Origin: Closterium sp. Naga37s-1
Lineage: Eukaryota > Streptophyta > Zygnematophyceae > Desmidiales > Closteriaceae
Assembly (NCBI GenBank): GCA_947471745.1
Contig: CANJKZ010000172.1
Span: 1,880,501 to 1,944,500 of the forward strand
Direction of reading: 5' to 3'
DNA length: 64,000 nucleotides
In this document: in pieces, positions 1 to 10,260 of the stretch
How positions within the stretch are numbered: position 1 is the stretch's first letter
Layout of the letters: each line of letters starts with the position of its first letter
The notes under the pieces: generated by a model
Seen by the model: only the letters and a program-made list of their open reading frames with translations
The model's database searches: none
Told to the model about the DNA's origin: nothing
Made by a program: the position numbers and the translations under genes

Positions 1-1368
1 CCGCCTGAGAAAAATTACCCGATACACGACCGCGAAATGCTTGCGATCGTGCACGCATTCAAAGTGTGGCGCTGTTACTTGACCGGCACAGACGTGACAG
101 TACGGACAGACCATAAGTCACTACAGTACCTCCGCGCACAGCCACACCTCAACCCACGACAGATTCGCTGGCTCGATTTCCTCGAGTCAAACTTCCACTA
201 CACTGTCACCTACAAAAAAGGGACATCGAACATCGCCGACGCACTGACCCGCCCCACTGCCCAGCTCCACGCAATACTACTCGCCCAGACCAGCCCACTA
301 CTAACAGGCCTATTTACCCACGGGTACCAAACGGATCCATTCTTCACAGGAGGAAATTCGCAGCAGTTCGCAGCAGCAAAGGGAGTCTATTACGTAAAAG
401 CCGGGACCGACCGCATCTGGGTACCAGGGTATACACTGCTACGGGAATTACTGTTACAGGAGGCACACGACGGAGTTACCGCGGGGCATTTTGGGGTAGA
501 GAAAACACGGCAGCAGTTGCAGCGGTATTATTACTGGCCCGAAATGTTGACCGACGTTCAACGACACGTGGCATCGTGTCCCACTTGCCAAATCATGAAG
601 TCATCACGGAAGCGGCCGGCAGGACAGTTGCAGCCGATACCACCCCCAGAGCGTGCTTGGCAGTAGGTGACGATGAACTTCGTCACGGGGTTACCGGCCG
701 GAGCGAGTGGGAACGATGCGATCCTGGTCGTCGTCGATCGACTGACGAAAATGGCACACTTCGCAGCCTGCAAAAAATCAATCACAACCGAAGAAACATC
801 ACGCCTCTTCATCTCCACCGTCGTTAGACTGCACGGGATAAAAGCAGCGATCATCAGCGACCGAGACACGAAATTCACCAGCAACTTCAGGCGGAACCTG
901 TGGCAGCAGTTCGGCTCGCGACTACAGTTCAGCTCTTCGTACCACCCCGAGACCGACGGACAGACAGAAAGGACAAATCAGACCATGGAACAGCTCATCC
1001 GAGCCACGTGCGACGACCCCACCACCTGGGAACAACAACTGCCACTCATCGAGTTCGCGTACAACAACTCACCTTCCGCCACGACCCAACAGTCACCATT
1101 TTACCTGAACTACGGACAAGACGCGACAGTACCCATGACCCCGAATCCCGACAACCCGGTGCCACGAGCACAACAGCTCGCCGAAAATTTACAAGTAGCA
1201 CGGACCCGGGCAGCAGACGCAATTGAAAAGTCAAACATCATCGCTAAACGCAACGCCGACCGCCACCGCCGACCTGTCACTTACCAGCCCGACGACCTCG
1301 TTTTACTCGACACCCAGAACCTCCGCCTGCCCATTACCCCAAAACTCCGCCCTCGATACTGTGGGCCA
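1..1368 (+). pseudogene. G1 pol: RNase H end and integrase (gypsy), first part
   Basis: Partial at its 5' end. Frame 1 opens with the end of RNase H (TDHKSLQYL, then NIADALTRP). The integrase zinc-binding domain follows as H(x)nH...C-P-T-C: HDGVTAGHFG near residue 155 and SCPTCQ near 193. An in-frame TAG at 664-666 interrupts the reading just before the catalytic core; beyond it the same frame continues with FVTGLP, ISDRDTKF and the E of YHPETDGQTERTNQ. The first catalytic Asp, normally in a DF.TGLP context, is Asn here (MNFVTGLP). Reading stops being gypsy at 1368, where C1 is inserted after the residues RPRYCGP. The nonsense codon, the Asp change and the insertion make it a pseudogene. The domain assignment is secure. 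Confidence 0.9.
1364..1368. repeat. Target site duplication of C1, left copy (GGCCA)
   Basis: GGCCA lies immediately before the TGTGAAG terminus of C1 and is repeated at 8582-8586 after the TTTGACA terminus. Removing the element and one copy restores the gypsy frame from RYCGP into FRIS. Confidence 0.95.
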
Positions 1369-1496
1369 TGTGAAGAAACTGAGTGGAATGAATGAACTAG
1401 GAAAGTGTTGGGTACAAGTATGAAATCCTAGGAAACTGTACCCCATAGTGTCTACCCCACTACAGCCTAGACATGCTATATCATAAATGTTTGACA
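1369..1496 (-). repeat. C1 3' LTR (128 bp)
   Basis: Begins TGTGAAGAAACTG and ends TGTTTGACA on the + strand. It matches 8454-8581 end to end with about six substitutions and no indels. Confidence 0.95.
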
Positions 1497-1507
1497 CACC
1501 CCCATAG
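1497..1507 (-). other. C1 polypurine tract
   Basis: On the minus strand this reads CTATGGGGGTG directly before the LTR start TGTCAAAC. The same tract precedes the 3' LTR in C2 and, with one change in context, in C3. Confidence 0.8.
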
Positions 1508-1528
1508 GCAAAGTGGGGGAGAACAAGG

Positions 1529-1629
1529 GGTCACAAGACCAGTCAAGCAAAGCAAAGCAAAGCAAGCTCAGGGTGGATCACAACGTCACCACACATTCCG
1601 AGCACAAGTTCAAAGGCCACAAGGCCAGT
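1529..1629 (-). repeat. C1 3'-UTR stem-loop repeats (2 copies)
   Basis: Minus-strand ACTGGTCTTGTGACC (1529-1543) and ACTGGCCTTGTGGCC (1615-1629). Each forms a 4-bp stem closed over TTGT: GGTC/GACC in one and GGCC/GGCC in the other, a compensatory pair change. Equivalent copies occur in C2 and C3. Confidence 0.75.
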
Positions 1630-1736
1630 TCACATGCAGGATTATATATGAAGGTGAACAAGCAAGACAGTGATCGCAACCTAGCAAGGGTAAACATGCA
1701 GGTGCAGGTATATATAGATCACAGTACAAAGCAAAG

Positions 1737-4700
1737 TCAAGAGGTAAGCAAGTGAGGCCAGGTAGGTACAAGACCTAACATAGTACAGAATCGCTGATGA
1801 TCACAAGGCTGAAGTGCCTTGGTAAAGATATCAGCAGTGTTGGCCCGAGAGGCCACGTAAGCAAGGCGCAGCTGACCACGCTGCTGCAGCTCACGTGCAA
1901 GGAAGTAGCGAAGAGCAATGTGCTTCGTTCTGTGCTCCAGTCTGTGCTCCTGACACAAGGCCAGCATGGCCTTGTTGTCCACGTACAGAACTGGAGGAGA
2001 ACGAGGCGGCTCTCCCAGGTCGGTCAGCAGGTAGGTGAGCCAGCGTAACTCCTGTGCAGCCATGGCCCCTGCGTAGATCTCAGCCTCACAGCTGGAGCTG
2101 AGAACAGAAGACGAGCGGGTAGACCGCCACGAAACAGAGCCGGAACCAAGGCTGAAGGTGTAACCCTGTGACGACCGCTGCGTAGCCAAGTCGTCAACCC
2201 AAGACGCGTCTGCGTGACCAGTGAGGACCACTGGACTCCGCCCTCCAAGCATGAGCCCCATGCCCGACGTACTGCACAAGTAGCGCAACACCCTCTTAGC
2301 TGCATCCATGTGCTCTGGTCGGTGTCTCCCAGGAGCAACATAGCGTGCAATGATGCTAAGAGGGTATGCCAGGTCAGGTCGAGTGCAGGTCATCAGGTAC
2401 ATGAGGCAGCCAACAAGCTCTGGGTACGGGCCACTCGGCTCTACGGACTCATTCGAAGGCAGAGCTGAGAGCGAGTGGCGAGTAGACAGAGGAGTGGCCT
2501 GAGGCGAGGAGTACGTGAAGTTGAAGCGCTGAAGGACCTGCTGCACCATGTGTGACTGAGTCAAGGTAATGGTGCGCCGTGCTCTGTCCCGGGTGATCTG
2601 CAAGCCAAGATAGCTGCGCAGTTCACCCAGGTCTGTGCACGTGTGTCTCTTCTGCAGCTCGGACTTCACGTGGGCGAGTCCAGCAGTGTTAGCAGTAGCA
2701 AAGACCAAGTCGTCGACGTACACGAGGATGTAGAACGGCGGCAGAGAGGTGTCGGTGCGTAGAAACAGCGACGGGTCAGCAGTGGAAGGAGCAAACCCAA
2801 GGGCCGCAAGCGTAGTCCTCAGTGTGTCGTGCCACTCACGGGGCGCCTGGTGGAGACCGTAGACTGGCCGCCGGAGGCTCCACTGGGTACCAGGAGGAAA
2901 CGACCCAGTGAAGCCAGGTGGGCGGCGCAGCCAGATCTCCTCGTGCAGGCTGCCCTGTAGGAAAGCAGTGCTGAAGTCAAGAGAGTGAAGCTCGTAGTCG
3001 CGCTGAGCGGCTATGTGCAGCAGCACCCGAAGAGTGGTCATCTTCGGGGTGGGAGAGAAGGTCTGAAAGTAGTCAACTCCCTGCCGCTGACTGAAGCCTC
3101 GAGCCACGTAACGCGCCTTGAAGACAGGCGGAGAACCCGGCGGCCGCTTCACCCTGAAAATCCACATGCCACTGACGATGTTCGCCCCACGTGGGGGAAC
3201 CTTGTCGACGTAGGTGCCTGTGGACTTCCAGGAAGCCATCTCTGCGTCCATAGCTGACTGCCAGTGAGAGGAGTAGGGACCCTCTATCGCCTCTGCGTAA
3301 GAGCGCGAGGTCGGGATGTCTGGTGCATCCGGGTCTCCCTCAGGGGCAAGCAGCATGGACACGAGATGAGGTAAAGCAGCAGCAAAACACTGGAACTCCT
3401 CCTGCCTGTCCTCAAGGACGTCCGTGCTAAGAGCACACTCACCCCCGACGGACGGAGGACAGACAGACTCAGACTCAGCAACAAGACTAGCGGCGTAGTC
3501 TAGACGACAGTGAGCAGCGAAGTCGACAAGCTCAGCAACTAAGGCAGACGCAGCAGTGGACTCAAAGGGTCAGTGACAACAGTGGCCAGGAGACGCGTGA
3601 CAGTAGGACTGGCAGCACGAAGGGAGTCAGACTCCGGGTCAGCAAGAGCAAGAAGAGAGGACGCAGGAGGAGACGGTAGAGGGACACGCTGCGGAGCAGT
3701 GGAAGGACGCAGTGCCATCTGGTGCGTGCCTCGGACAGGAGGAGGACGCTGACGCGGAACACGACGACCAGTGCGAGCAGCACGAACAGGTGACGCAGGA
3801 CGAGACTCAGGCTCACGACGCTCAGCAAGACCCCCGGTAGAACCAGTGTAAGGAGAGGGAGCAGGCAGTGGGGAGGCAGGCTGTAACTGTAACTATGACT
3901 GGACAGGCGGTGGACACTCTAAGGAAGGAGCAGGACCAGTAGAAGGCGGGAGACCAAGAACCTGCTCAAAGAGCGGAACGAAGTACGGCCGCGGCCGCGC
4001 AGCACCTCCAGAACCAGAAGGGACAGTACAAGTACCCCCAGCGTCTGCGCCAACTCCAGCAGCACTACCAGCTCCACCAGGACCTCCAGCAGCTCCAGCA
4101 TCACCAACTCCAGCACCCCCAGAAGCACCGGCTCCAGCAGCACCTCCAACGCCAGCACCTCCAGCAGCTCCAGCTTCAGCAGGACCACCAGAAGCCTCAG
4201 CAGCTCCAGTAGCGCCAGAAGCACCCGCTCCAGCAGCACCGCCAGCTCCAGACCCTCCAGCAGCACCAGCACCAGCAGCACCACCAGGCCCAGCAGCTCC
4301 AGTACCTCCAGTACGAGCACCTCCGGGACTAGTGGCTCCAGAACCCCCAGTAGCTCCTGCAGCAGCAGGACCCCGAGCGCCCGTAGCACCACCAGCTCCA
4401 GCAGCACGGCTCCAACGGCGAGCAAACCACTCGCGCAGCTGTCGTGGAGAGAGTGGCTCCCGCCGGGACAAACCACCCGAAGGACCTCCAGGCGCAGCAC
4501 CTCCAGACTCCACACGCGCAGGCTCAGCACCCTCAGGCTCCGCACCCCCAGACTCAGCACCTCCAGGCTCAGCACCCCCAGACCCGGCACCCACAGGCTC
4601 AGCACCCCTAGGAGCACGAGAGTCAACAGCTACCTCGACGGGCTCGACTGCATCTACCTGGGACACACCTGAGGTGGCAGGACCCTGAGGGGGGAGGGGG

Positions 4701-7597
4701 TCTACCGGGGGAGGACCTGGCGCGAGGAAGAGCGGCGGGGGGGGGAGGGAGGCAGTGCGCTAGGGGAAGAGACGGTAGTAGGGAACCGACTCGTCAAACG
4801 TGACGTCCTGAGAGGACAGAACACGGCGCGAGGTGGGGTGGTAAAACTGCCAGCCAGGCGCGTCAGGGGGGAAGCCAAGGAAGACGCAGGGAACAGCACG
4901 GGAGGACAGCTTGTCCGCAGACAAGTCGCGGACGAAAGCTCGAGATCCCCAGACACGGAACGCAGACGCATCGCCAACCTTCCCCGTCCACCGCAGAGTA
5001 GTTGTGGTCTCCGGCACGGAGACCCGGGGCTGGAGGTTGATCTGATGCGCAGCGTACTGAACCACGAACGGCCACAGAAAATGGGGAGCAGCCGCATGGA
5101 TCATGGACGTACGAGCGACGTCCATGACCATGCCAATGCGGCGCTCAGCAATCCCATTTTGCTGTGGAGAGGCCGGAAGCGTGAACGTCTGGCGGATGCC
5201 CTCCGCACGACAGAAGGCTCGCAGAAGGTCAGAGGAGAACTCACCACCTCTGTCCGAGTGCAGACGCAGGACAGGAAGGTCCGAGCCGAAACTCTCTCAA
5301 AGCTGACGACGAGCAGCGCGGATCCAGTCGATCAGAACCTCAGTGACCTCACCCTTGTGACGCAAGGGGAAGACTGTGGTGTAACGCGAGTAGTCGTCAA
5401 CGACCAGCAGAAAGTAGCGCTCGTGACCCTGGCCCCGGACGCGGGCTGGGCCCCACAGGTCCATGTGCAGAGTCTGCAGGGGAGTCTCCGTCGGAGGGAA
5501 CTCGGAGGAGTGAGGTGCGGCGCGCTGCCGCCCCTTGACGCAGGGAACGCAGGTAGGGGCAGGCCTCGGAGGGAGGGGAGGGAGTGACCGGGGCAGACCA
5601 GTGACAAGGACACGAGAGGCCATGCCTCGGAGACGAGGTAGGGAGGGGTGACCAAGGCCGTGGTGCCAGAGGAGTGTCTGGTGCGACAGGAGGCGACACG
5701 AGCAGGGGGCAGACTCAGGACCAGACCGGGACGCTGCAGCAAACACCTGATCCGACGCAGCTACCAGACCAGACACAGAAACCGGAGGAGGCACAGTAGA
5801 CAGGGTGTACAGGCTCGACCCAGGCTGACGGGCGAATGTGGCCAGGTGCCGGCCTGTCTGGGTACACGAACAGTGGGTCACCCTCTGACCGCCTGGAGTG
5901 AACTGGTCAACCCACGCATCCTGAAGGTCAGCTCCACTCACCAAGTTCGTGGAGAACGAGGGGAGGTGGAGGCCCGACAGGGAGCCAGAGTGGACCGCCG
6001 GACACGCCAGGACCGTGGAGGAGTGAGCAAGTACCGGACCCCCAGAGGGGTCAACCAGGGAGACTGCCACTGGCCGACTGAGCGGCGTGAGAGTGGTGCA
6101 GTCGCGAAAGAAGGAGCGGGAAGCACCCGAGTCAAGGGTGAAGGTGTGCAAGACCTGAGCCGACTCGGTACCTGAGAGAGCAGACTCACCAGCACCTGGG
6201 GCAGCAGACGCACTAGCACCTGGAGCAGCAGACTCACTAGCGCCTAGAGCAGCAGCCCCAATGCCCGGGTCGGGCGGAACACACAGGTAACAGTCACCCT
6301 CAGCACTAATAGTCACAACATACATAGCAGCAAGAATAGCATCAAAGTCAAGATCAAAGATAGCAACACCCGACTTGAGCAGATCACCCCAGCGAGGGAT
6401 CTCAGAGGCGTCAGAGAACTGGGTACGCCAGGCGTCAGTCAGGCGGCCGAAGCAGCGCTGGGTGGCATGCAGCCCGCCGCACTTCTCACCAGTGCGGTCG
6501 CCGGTAAGCACAGGGACCAGCTCCCCCAGACCGCTGACGCCCAGCGTACCACTCACGAAGCTGCTAGGGCGACGGGATCTCACGAGAACGCTGCTGCTGC
6601 TGGCGCTGGCCACCACCAACGCCTCCACGCTGCACAGCGCCACCCCGACCAGTCCCACCGCCGCCGCCGCCACCGCCGCCTCCACCCCCACCGCCACCGC
6701 CGCCGCCGCCTCCACCTCCACCGCCGCCACCGAAGCCCCCACCCCCACCACCACTCCCACCTCCACCCCCACCCCCTCCACCGCCTCCACCGCCACCACC
6801 ACCCCCCCCGCCGTCTCCTCCAGCACCCTTGCCCCCCTTGCCCTTGCCGTTGCGGCGCCTCCCACTAGGAGCAGATGCAGCGCCGACCGACTCGGTGCCA
6901 ACGAGGTCAACAGCAGCAGCAGAGGCAACAGAGGGCAACAGGGGGACGGGGGAGCACCCCTCAAAGAAAGGGGTACGAGGGTCACCACGAGAGGCTCCTA
7001 CAGCGGTGATACTCTTCTCAGCTGCAAGGAGGCGCTCCTCGAGGAGGTCAACGGTGAGTGTGGTGGGGCAAAGAGAGAGGAAGTGGTCCCTGACCGAGCG
7101 AAGGGAGTCAGGGAGGGGGGTTCTTGGCGAGGGGGGTTCTTGGCGCAGAACTCAGCAGGGAGCGCAGCACGGTAGCGGGTGTCACTAGTGCGGAGGTGCG
7201 TAATGAGGTCAGCGACTGTGGCAAAGGCGGCGAGGTCAGGGAACAGGTACGGCAGCATGAGGCGGCTAAGGGCAGCAGTGGCAGGGGAGGAGTAGCGTGC
7301 AACTACAGCGTCGTACAGGGTCTTAGCACTCTTGTACTGACTAAAGTGCGCGCGCTCAGTGGACGGCAGGTGACTACGCACAGCAAGGCGGGCAGCAGCA
7401 TCGGGGGTGGTCCACTGTGAGCGAACAGTACTGTCAGCATCGGCAGCAGGGGCAGCAGAGGCGCCAGACGTGAGATCGAACAGTGAGATACCATCCTTGC
7501 TATCGCACTGCAGAAAAAGCTGCAGATCATCGACCTAGACCTCAAAATCGACCGCTCGACCCTCAGCATCGAAGGTAAGAACATTGGGACTAGCCAT
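1737..7597 (-). pseudogene. C1 gag-pol (copia polyprotein), disrupted
   Basis: The ATG is at 7595-7597 (MASPNVLTFDAEG), aligning with the start of the intact C2 protein. A TAG at 7535-7537 follows after about 20 codons. Near 7130-7140 the stretch that in C2 reads MYITLYYIV is deleted and the frame shifts. The Gly-rich region, protease (LDSGASRSFF, about 6150), GAG-pre-integrase (HHGLGHPS, about 5650) and integrase start (HMDLWGP, about 5465) lie in the 5297-6988 segment. A stop near 5297 cuts the integrase; its second half is at 4760-5131. The Ala/Gly-rich linker (3893-4666) is frame-shifted from RT. RT and RNase H stay open from 3362 to 1737, with VYVDDLVF (about 2720), SCEAEIY and YVDNKAM. 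The loss of protein continuity is certain; RT/RNase H as an isolated open frame is probably chance. Confidence 0.92.
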
Positions 7598-7609
7598 GAC
7601 AGCAGCAGC

Positions 7610-8385
7610 AGTAGGCTAGCAGCAGCAGCAGCAGCGCGACTCGGCTAAACGGCGCGGCTCGGCAGGGCGGCGCGGTTCGGCAGGGCGGCGCGGCTCGGAA
7701 AGGCGGCGCGGCTCGGCGGTGCGCTTACCAGGGGCGGGTGGGTAGGGTGGCCGCGACTGGTGGGGCAGGGCCGTGGTGCGCCGGCAGGGTCGGGGCTGCA
7801 ACTGGGCGGCAGAGCAGGGCCGCGGCTCGGCTGCAGAGCAGGGCTGGGGCAGCAGCGACGGCAGCGGCGGCGGCGGCTTGCCACACGGCGGCTGCAGGTT
7901 CGGCGGTGGAAGCAGGGACAGCAGCTGCTGCAGGGCACGCCTCGGCGGCTGCTGCAGGTGGAGGCCGCGACGAAGGGGCGGCAGAGCCGCGGAGGCCCGC
8001 GCCGGCGGGCGAGCTGTCCGCGCGGGGCCGCGACGACGGGTCGACGCCCAGGGCCGAGGAGGGTCGCGCCGAAGGCAGGGCGGGCCGCGACGGGCGACGG
8101 GGCCGCGACAGGCGACGGGGCGGGGCCGGGGCGAAGCCGCGAAGGGGCCGCGAAGGGGCCGCGACGGGGCCGCGAAGAGGCCGCAAAGGGGCCGCGAAGA
8201 GGCCGCGACGGGGCCGGGGCGGGGCCGCGAGGGCGGGGGGGCGCGAAGGGGCCGGGGCGGGGCCGCGAAGGGGCCGCGACGGGCCGCAGTAGCAGGGCAG
8301 GCCGCTAAGGGGCCGCGAAAGAGTGAGAGGGCAGGGCCGCAACAGCGGCAGCAGGGCAGAGCGCGAAGCGCGCTTCGGGCAGGGT
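7610..8385. repeat. GC-rich tandem-like leader of C1
   Basis: Dense imperfect repeats of GGGGCCGCGA-type units, with CAG runs at 7600-7640, lie between the PBS and gag start. Long open frames here on both strands are compositional artefacts. The C2 leader has equivalent GC-rich repeats (9331-10190), so this is a family trait. Confidence 0.7.
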
Positions 8386-8404
8386 AGGAAAAAAAAATCT
8401 CGAT

Positions 8405-8413
8405 GGTGGGCCC
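8405..8413 (-). promoter_or_regulatory. Conserved leader box GGGCCCACC in C1
   Basis: Minus-strand GGGCCCACC starts 41 nt from the first PBS base and is followed by a poly(T) tract (plus-strand A run 8389-8397). The same box and spacing recur in C2, N1 and the fragments inside A and B. Confidence 0.6.
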
Positions 8414-8441
8414 TAGGAAGGAACGGTCCCACTAGGGAACC

Positions 8442-8453
8442 CGCTCTATACTA
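8442..8453 (-). other. C1 primer-binding site (degenerate)
   Basis: Minus-strand TAGTATAGAGCG follows the 5' LTR end (CTTCACA). It resembles TGGTATCAGAGC, the copia site complementary to initiator tRNA-Met, with mismatches that fit the element's decay. Confidence 0.7.
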
Positions 8454-8581
8454 TGTGAAGAAACTGAGTGGAATGAATGAACTAGGAAAGTGTTAAGTAC
8501 AGCTATGAAACCCTAGGAAACTGTACCCCATAGTGTCTACCCCACTACAGCCTAGACAGGCTATATCATAAATGTTTGACA
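8454..8581 (-). repeat. C1 5' LTR (128 bp)
   Basis: The right-hand LTR copy. It is flanked outward by TSD GGCCA (8582-8586) and inward by the PBS. Being only 128 bp long, it leaves little room for a U3 promoter. Confidence 0.95.
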
Positions 8582-8949
8582 GGCCATTCCGCATCAGCCA
8601 CATGATTACACCCGTCACCGCCCACCTCCTCCTCCCCGCTAACTGGTACGTCAGTCCATCTTTCCACGTCAGCCTGCTTCGCCCCTACGTACCATCCACA
8701 AGCCAATTGCCACGCAATCGCCCAGCCAGCATGACACGACCGCCGACCGAGCCAATCATCAAAGAAAATTCTGAGCCACAGAGTTCGTGACCCACGAGTA
8801 GCTCGACGGATCGAATTCCTGATCCGCTGGAGAGACCGCACACCCACCGAAGACAACTGGGTTCCCCTGGACAGAATCGAAAATCACCTCGTCCTCACAG
8901 AATACCTGCACAGCCGAAATTTCCGGGATGTACACGCACTTTCTTAAGG
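8582..8949 (+). pseudogene. G1 integrase C-terminus and chromodomain, second part
   Basis: After the TSD the gypsy reading resumes with [11 protein letters not shown] and [11 protein letters not shown], the GPY/F-type integrase C-terminal module. The frame ends at 8790. The following chromodomain-like stretch lies in a different frame (RRIEFLIRWRD, then EDNWVPLDRIENH, about 8810-8890) and stops near 8947, so one frameshift separates the two. The chromodomain in chromoviruses is thought to guide integration to marked chromatin; here it is not expressible. Confidence 0.82.
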
Positions 8950-8954
8950 ATGGC

Positions 8955-8974
8955 CTCCTTAGGGGGGGGGGTAG
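8955..8974 (+). other. G1 polypurine tract
   Basis: A run of ten G (8962-8971) followed by TAG directly precedes the LTR start TGTAAGG at 8975. Confidence 0.75.
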
Positions 8975-9106
8975 TGTAAGGAAAATTCCTTTTCCTTACT
9001 TCGCGCCCCTGCTCAGCGCGTACACCACTGTAGCACCACAGTCAGCTCCGTTACCACTCGCAACCCTCGCATCGACAATCCTCCCGCCACCTTCGCACGT
9101 CGCACC
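8975..9106 (+). repeat. G1 3' LTR, left portion
   Basis: Starts TGTAAGGAAAATTCC after the PPT. It is interrupted at 9106 by C2 and continues at 16481. Total length excluding the insertion would be about 342 bp. Confidence 0.75.
9102..9106. repeat. TSD of C2, left copy (GCACC)
   Basis: GCACC before the C2 LTR start TGTCAGAAC; repeated at 16476-16480 after the terminal TTTCACA. Confidence 0.95.
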
Positions 9107-9239
9107 TGTCAGAACATTATATAGCTTATGCTGTTGTGTAGGCTATAGTGGGGTATCCCATAAGGGGTACAACCCAATTAGGGTTTCCCATATGTACTCA
9201 CTTCATTCATAGTTCAAACATTCTCGTTCTTATTTCACA
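9107..9239 (+). repeat. C2 5' LTR (133 bp)
   Basis: TGTCAGAACATT...TTATTTCACA, identical to 16343-16475. It contains TTATATAG near 9117 but is very short for a copia LTR. Confidence 0.97.
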
Positions 9240-9251
9240 TGGAATCAGAGC
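9240..9251 (+). other. C2 primer-binding site
   Basis: TGGAATCAGAGC directly abuts the LTR end. It differs at one base from TGGTATCAGAGC, the standard copia site for initiator tRNA-Met. Confidence 0.88.
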
Positions 9252-9277
9252 AGGTCCCCTCCTAGGGACTGCTTCTA

Positions 9278-9286
9278 GGGCCCACC
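9278..9286 (+). promoter_or_regulatory. Conserved leader box GGGCCCACC in C2
   Basis: It lies 39 nt from the first PBS base and contains the self-complementary hexamer GGGCCC; a 13-T run follows at 9313-9325. Position and sequence recur in four element types in this window. A dimerisation or packaging role is inference. Confidence 0.6.
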
Positions 9287-9330
9287 GAAGCGCGCCCCGA
9301 GGCGCGTTTTCCTTTTTTTTTTTTTAGCGA

Positions 9331-10190
9331 CCCTCCGTGTCGCCCCTCGCGGCCCCGCCGCCCTCCCTTCGCGGCCCCGCCACTCTGCTCAAGCGGCCCT
9401 GCCGCCCTTCCTTCGCGGCCTCGCCGCCCTACTAACGCGGCCCCGCCGCCCTTCCTTCGCGGCCCCGCCGCCCTGCTCGCGCGGCCCAGCCGCCCTCTGC
9501 TTCGCGGCCCCGCCGCCCTGCTCACGCGGCCCCGCCGCCCTCTGCTAAGCGGCCCCGCCGCCCTGCTACAGCGGCCCAGCCGCCCTCACGTCGCGGCCCG
9601 CCCGCCCTCTGCTTCGCGGCCCCGCCGCCCTGCTCACGCGGCCCCGCCGCCCTGCTCACGCGGCCCCGCCGCCCTCTGCTAAGCGGCCCCGCCGCCCCAC
9701 TACAGCGGCCCCGCCGCCCTCACGTCGCGGCCCGCCCGCTGCCCTACCTGCGGCCCGCCAGCCGCCCTACCTGCGGCCCGCCCGCCGCCCTAACTGCGGC
9801 CCGCCCGCCGCCCTACTTGCGGCCCTACCGCCGCCCTGCCTGCGGCCCGCCCGCCACCCTACCTGCGGCAAGCCCGCTGCCCTACCTACGCCCCCCCCCC
9901 GCCGCCCTACCTACGGCCCGCCCGCCGCCCTACCTGCGGCCCTACCGCCGCCCTACCTGCGGGAGCCGCCTAGCAGCAGAACCGCCGGGAGCCGAGCCGC
10001 CCTGCCGCCGAGCCGCCCGGGAGCCGAGCCGCCCTGCCGCCGAGCCGCCCTGCCGCCGAGCCGCCCGGGAGCCGAGCCGCACTGCCGCCGAGCCGCCCAA
10101 CAGCCGAGCCGCCCAGCAGCCGAGCCGCCCTGCCGCCGAGCCGCTGAGCAGCCGAGCCGCCCTACTGCCGAGCCGCCCGACCTGCCCTGT
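9331..10190 (+). repeat. GC-rich minisatellite-like leader of C2
   Basis: Imperfect tandem units around CGGCCCCGCCGCCCTGCTCA run from about 9340 to 9720. They grade into CCCGCCGCCCTACCTGCGG units (about 9720-9960), then GCCGAGCCGCCCTGCC units (about 9980-10180). Open frames across it on either strand are low-complexity and not credible genes. It precedes the gag ATG at 10261. Confidence 0.8.
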
Positions 10191-10260
10191 CCGGTGAGCA
10201 CAGCCCCACTGTCACTGCGTGCCCTTCCCCTACTGCTTGCACTGCTCGTCTGTCGTCGTC

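Larger units (their letters stand above)
1369..8581 (-). mobile_element. C1: short-LTR Ty1/copia retrotransposon, decayed, nested in G1
   Basis: A 7,213-bp element on the minus strand with 128-bp LTRs at both ends (TG...CA), a 5-bp TSD and copia gene order. The PBS is at 8442-8453 beside the right (5') LTR and the PPT is at 1497-1507 beside the left (3') LTR. The LTRs differ at about 6 of 128 positions, so it is clearly older than its sister C2. The leader is very GC-rich (about 7600-8380). The coding region has stops, frameshifts and deletions. It is the same family as C2 and C3: PPT context CTATGGGGGTG, the 3' stem-loop repeats and protein similarity are all shared. Confidence 0.95.

Noticed and set aside
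4332..4688. Open frames opposite the C1 Ala/Gly/Pro-rich linker and Gly-rich region
   Set aside because: They come from the simple, GC-rich codon pattern of the true coding strand and have no motifs.
7725..8432. Long open frames of 180-235 codons on both strands in the C1 leader, and 9262-10201 in the C2 leader
   Set aside because: Tandem GC repeats lack stop codons by composition; the products are Arg/Ala/Pro simple sequence without homology to known families.
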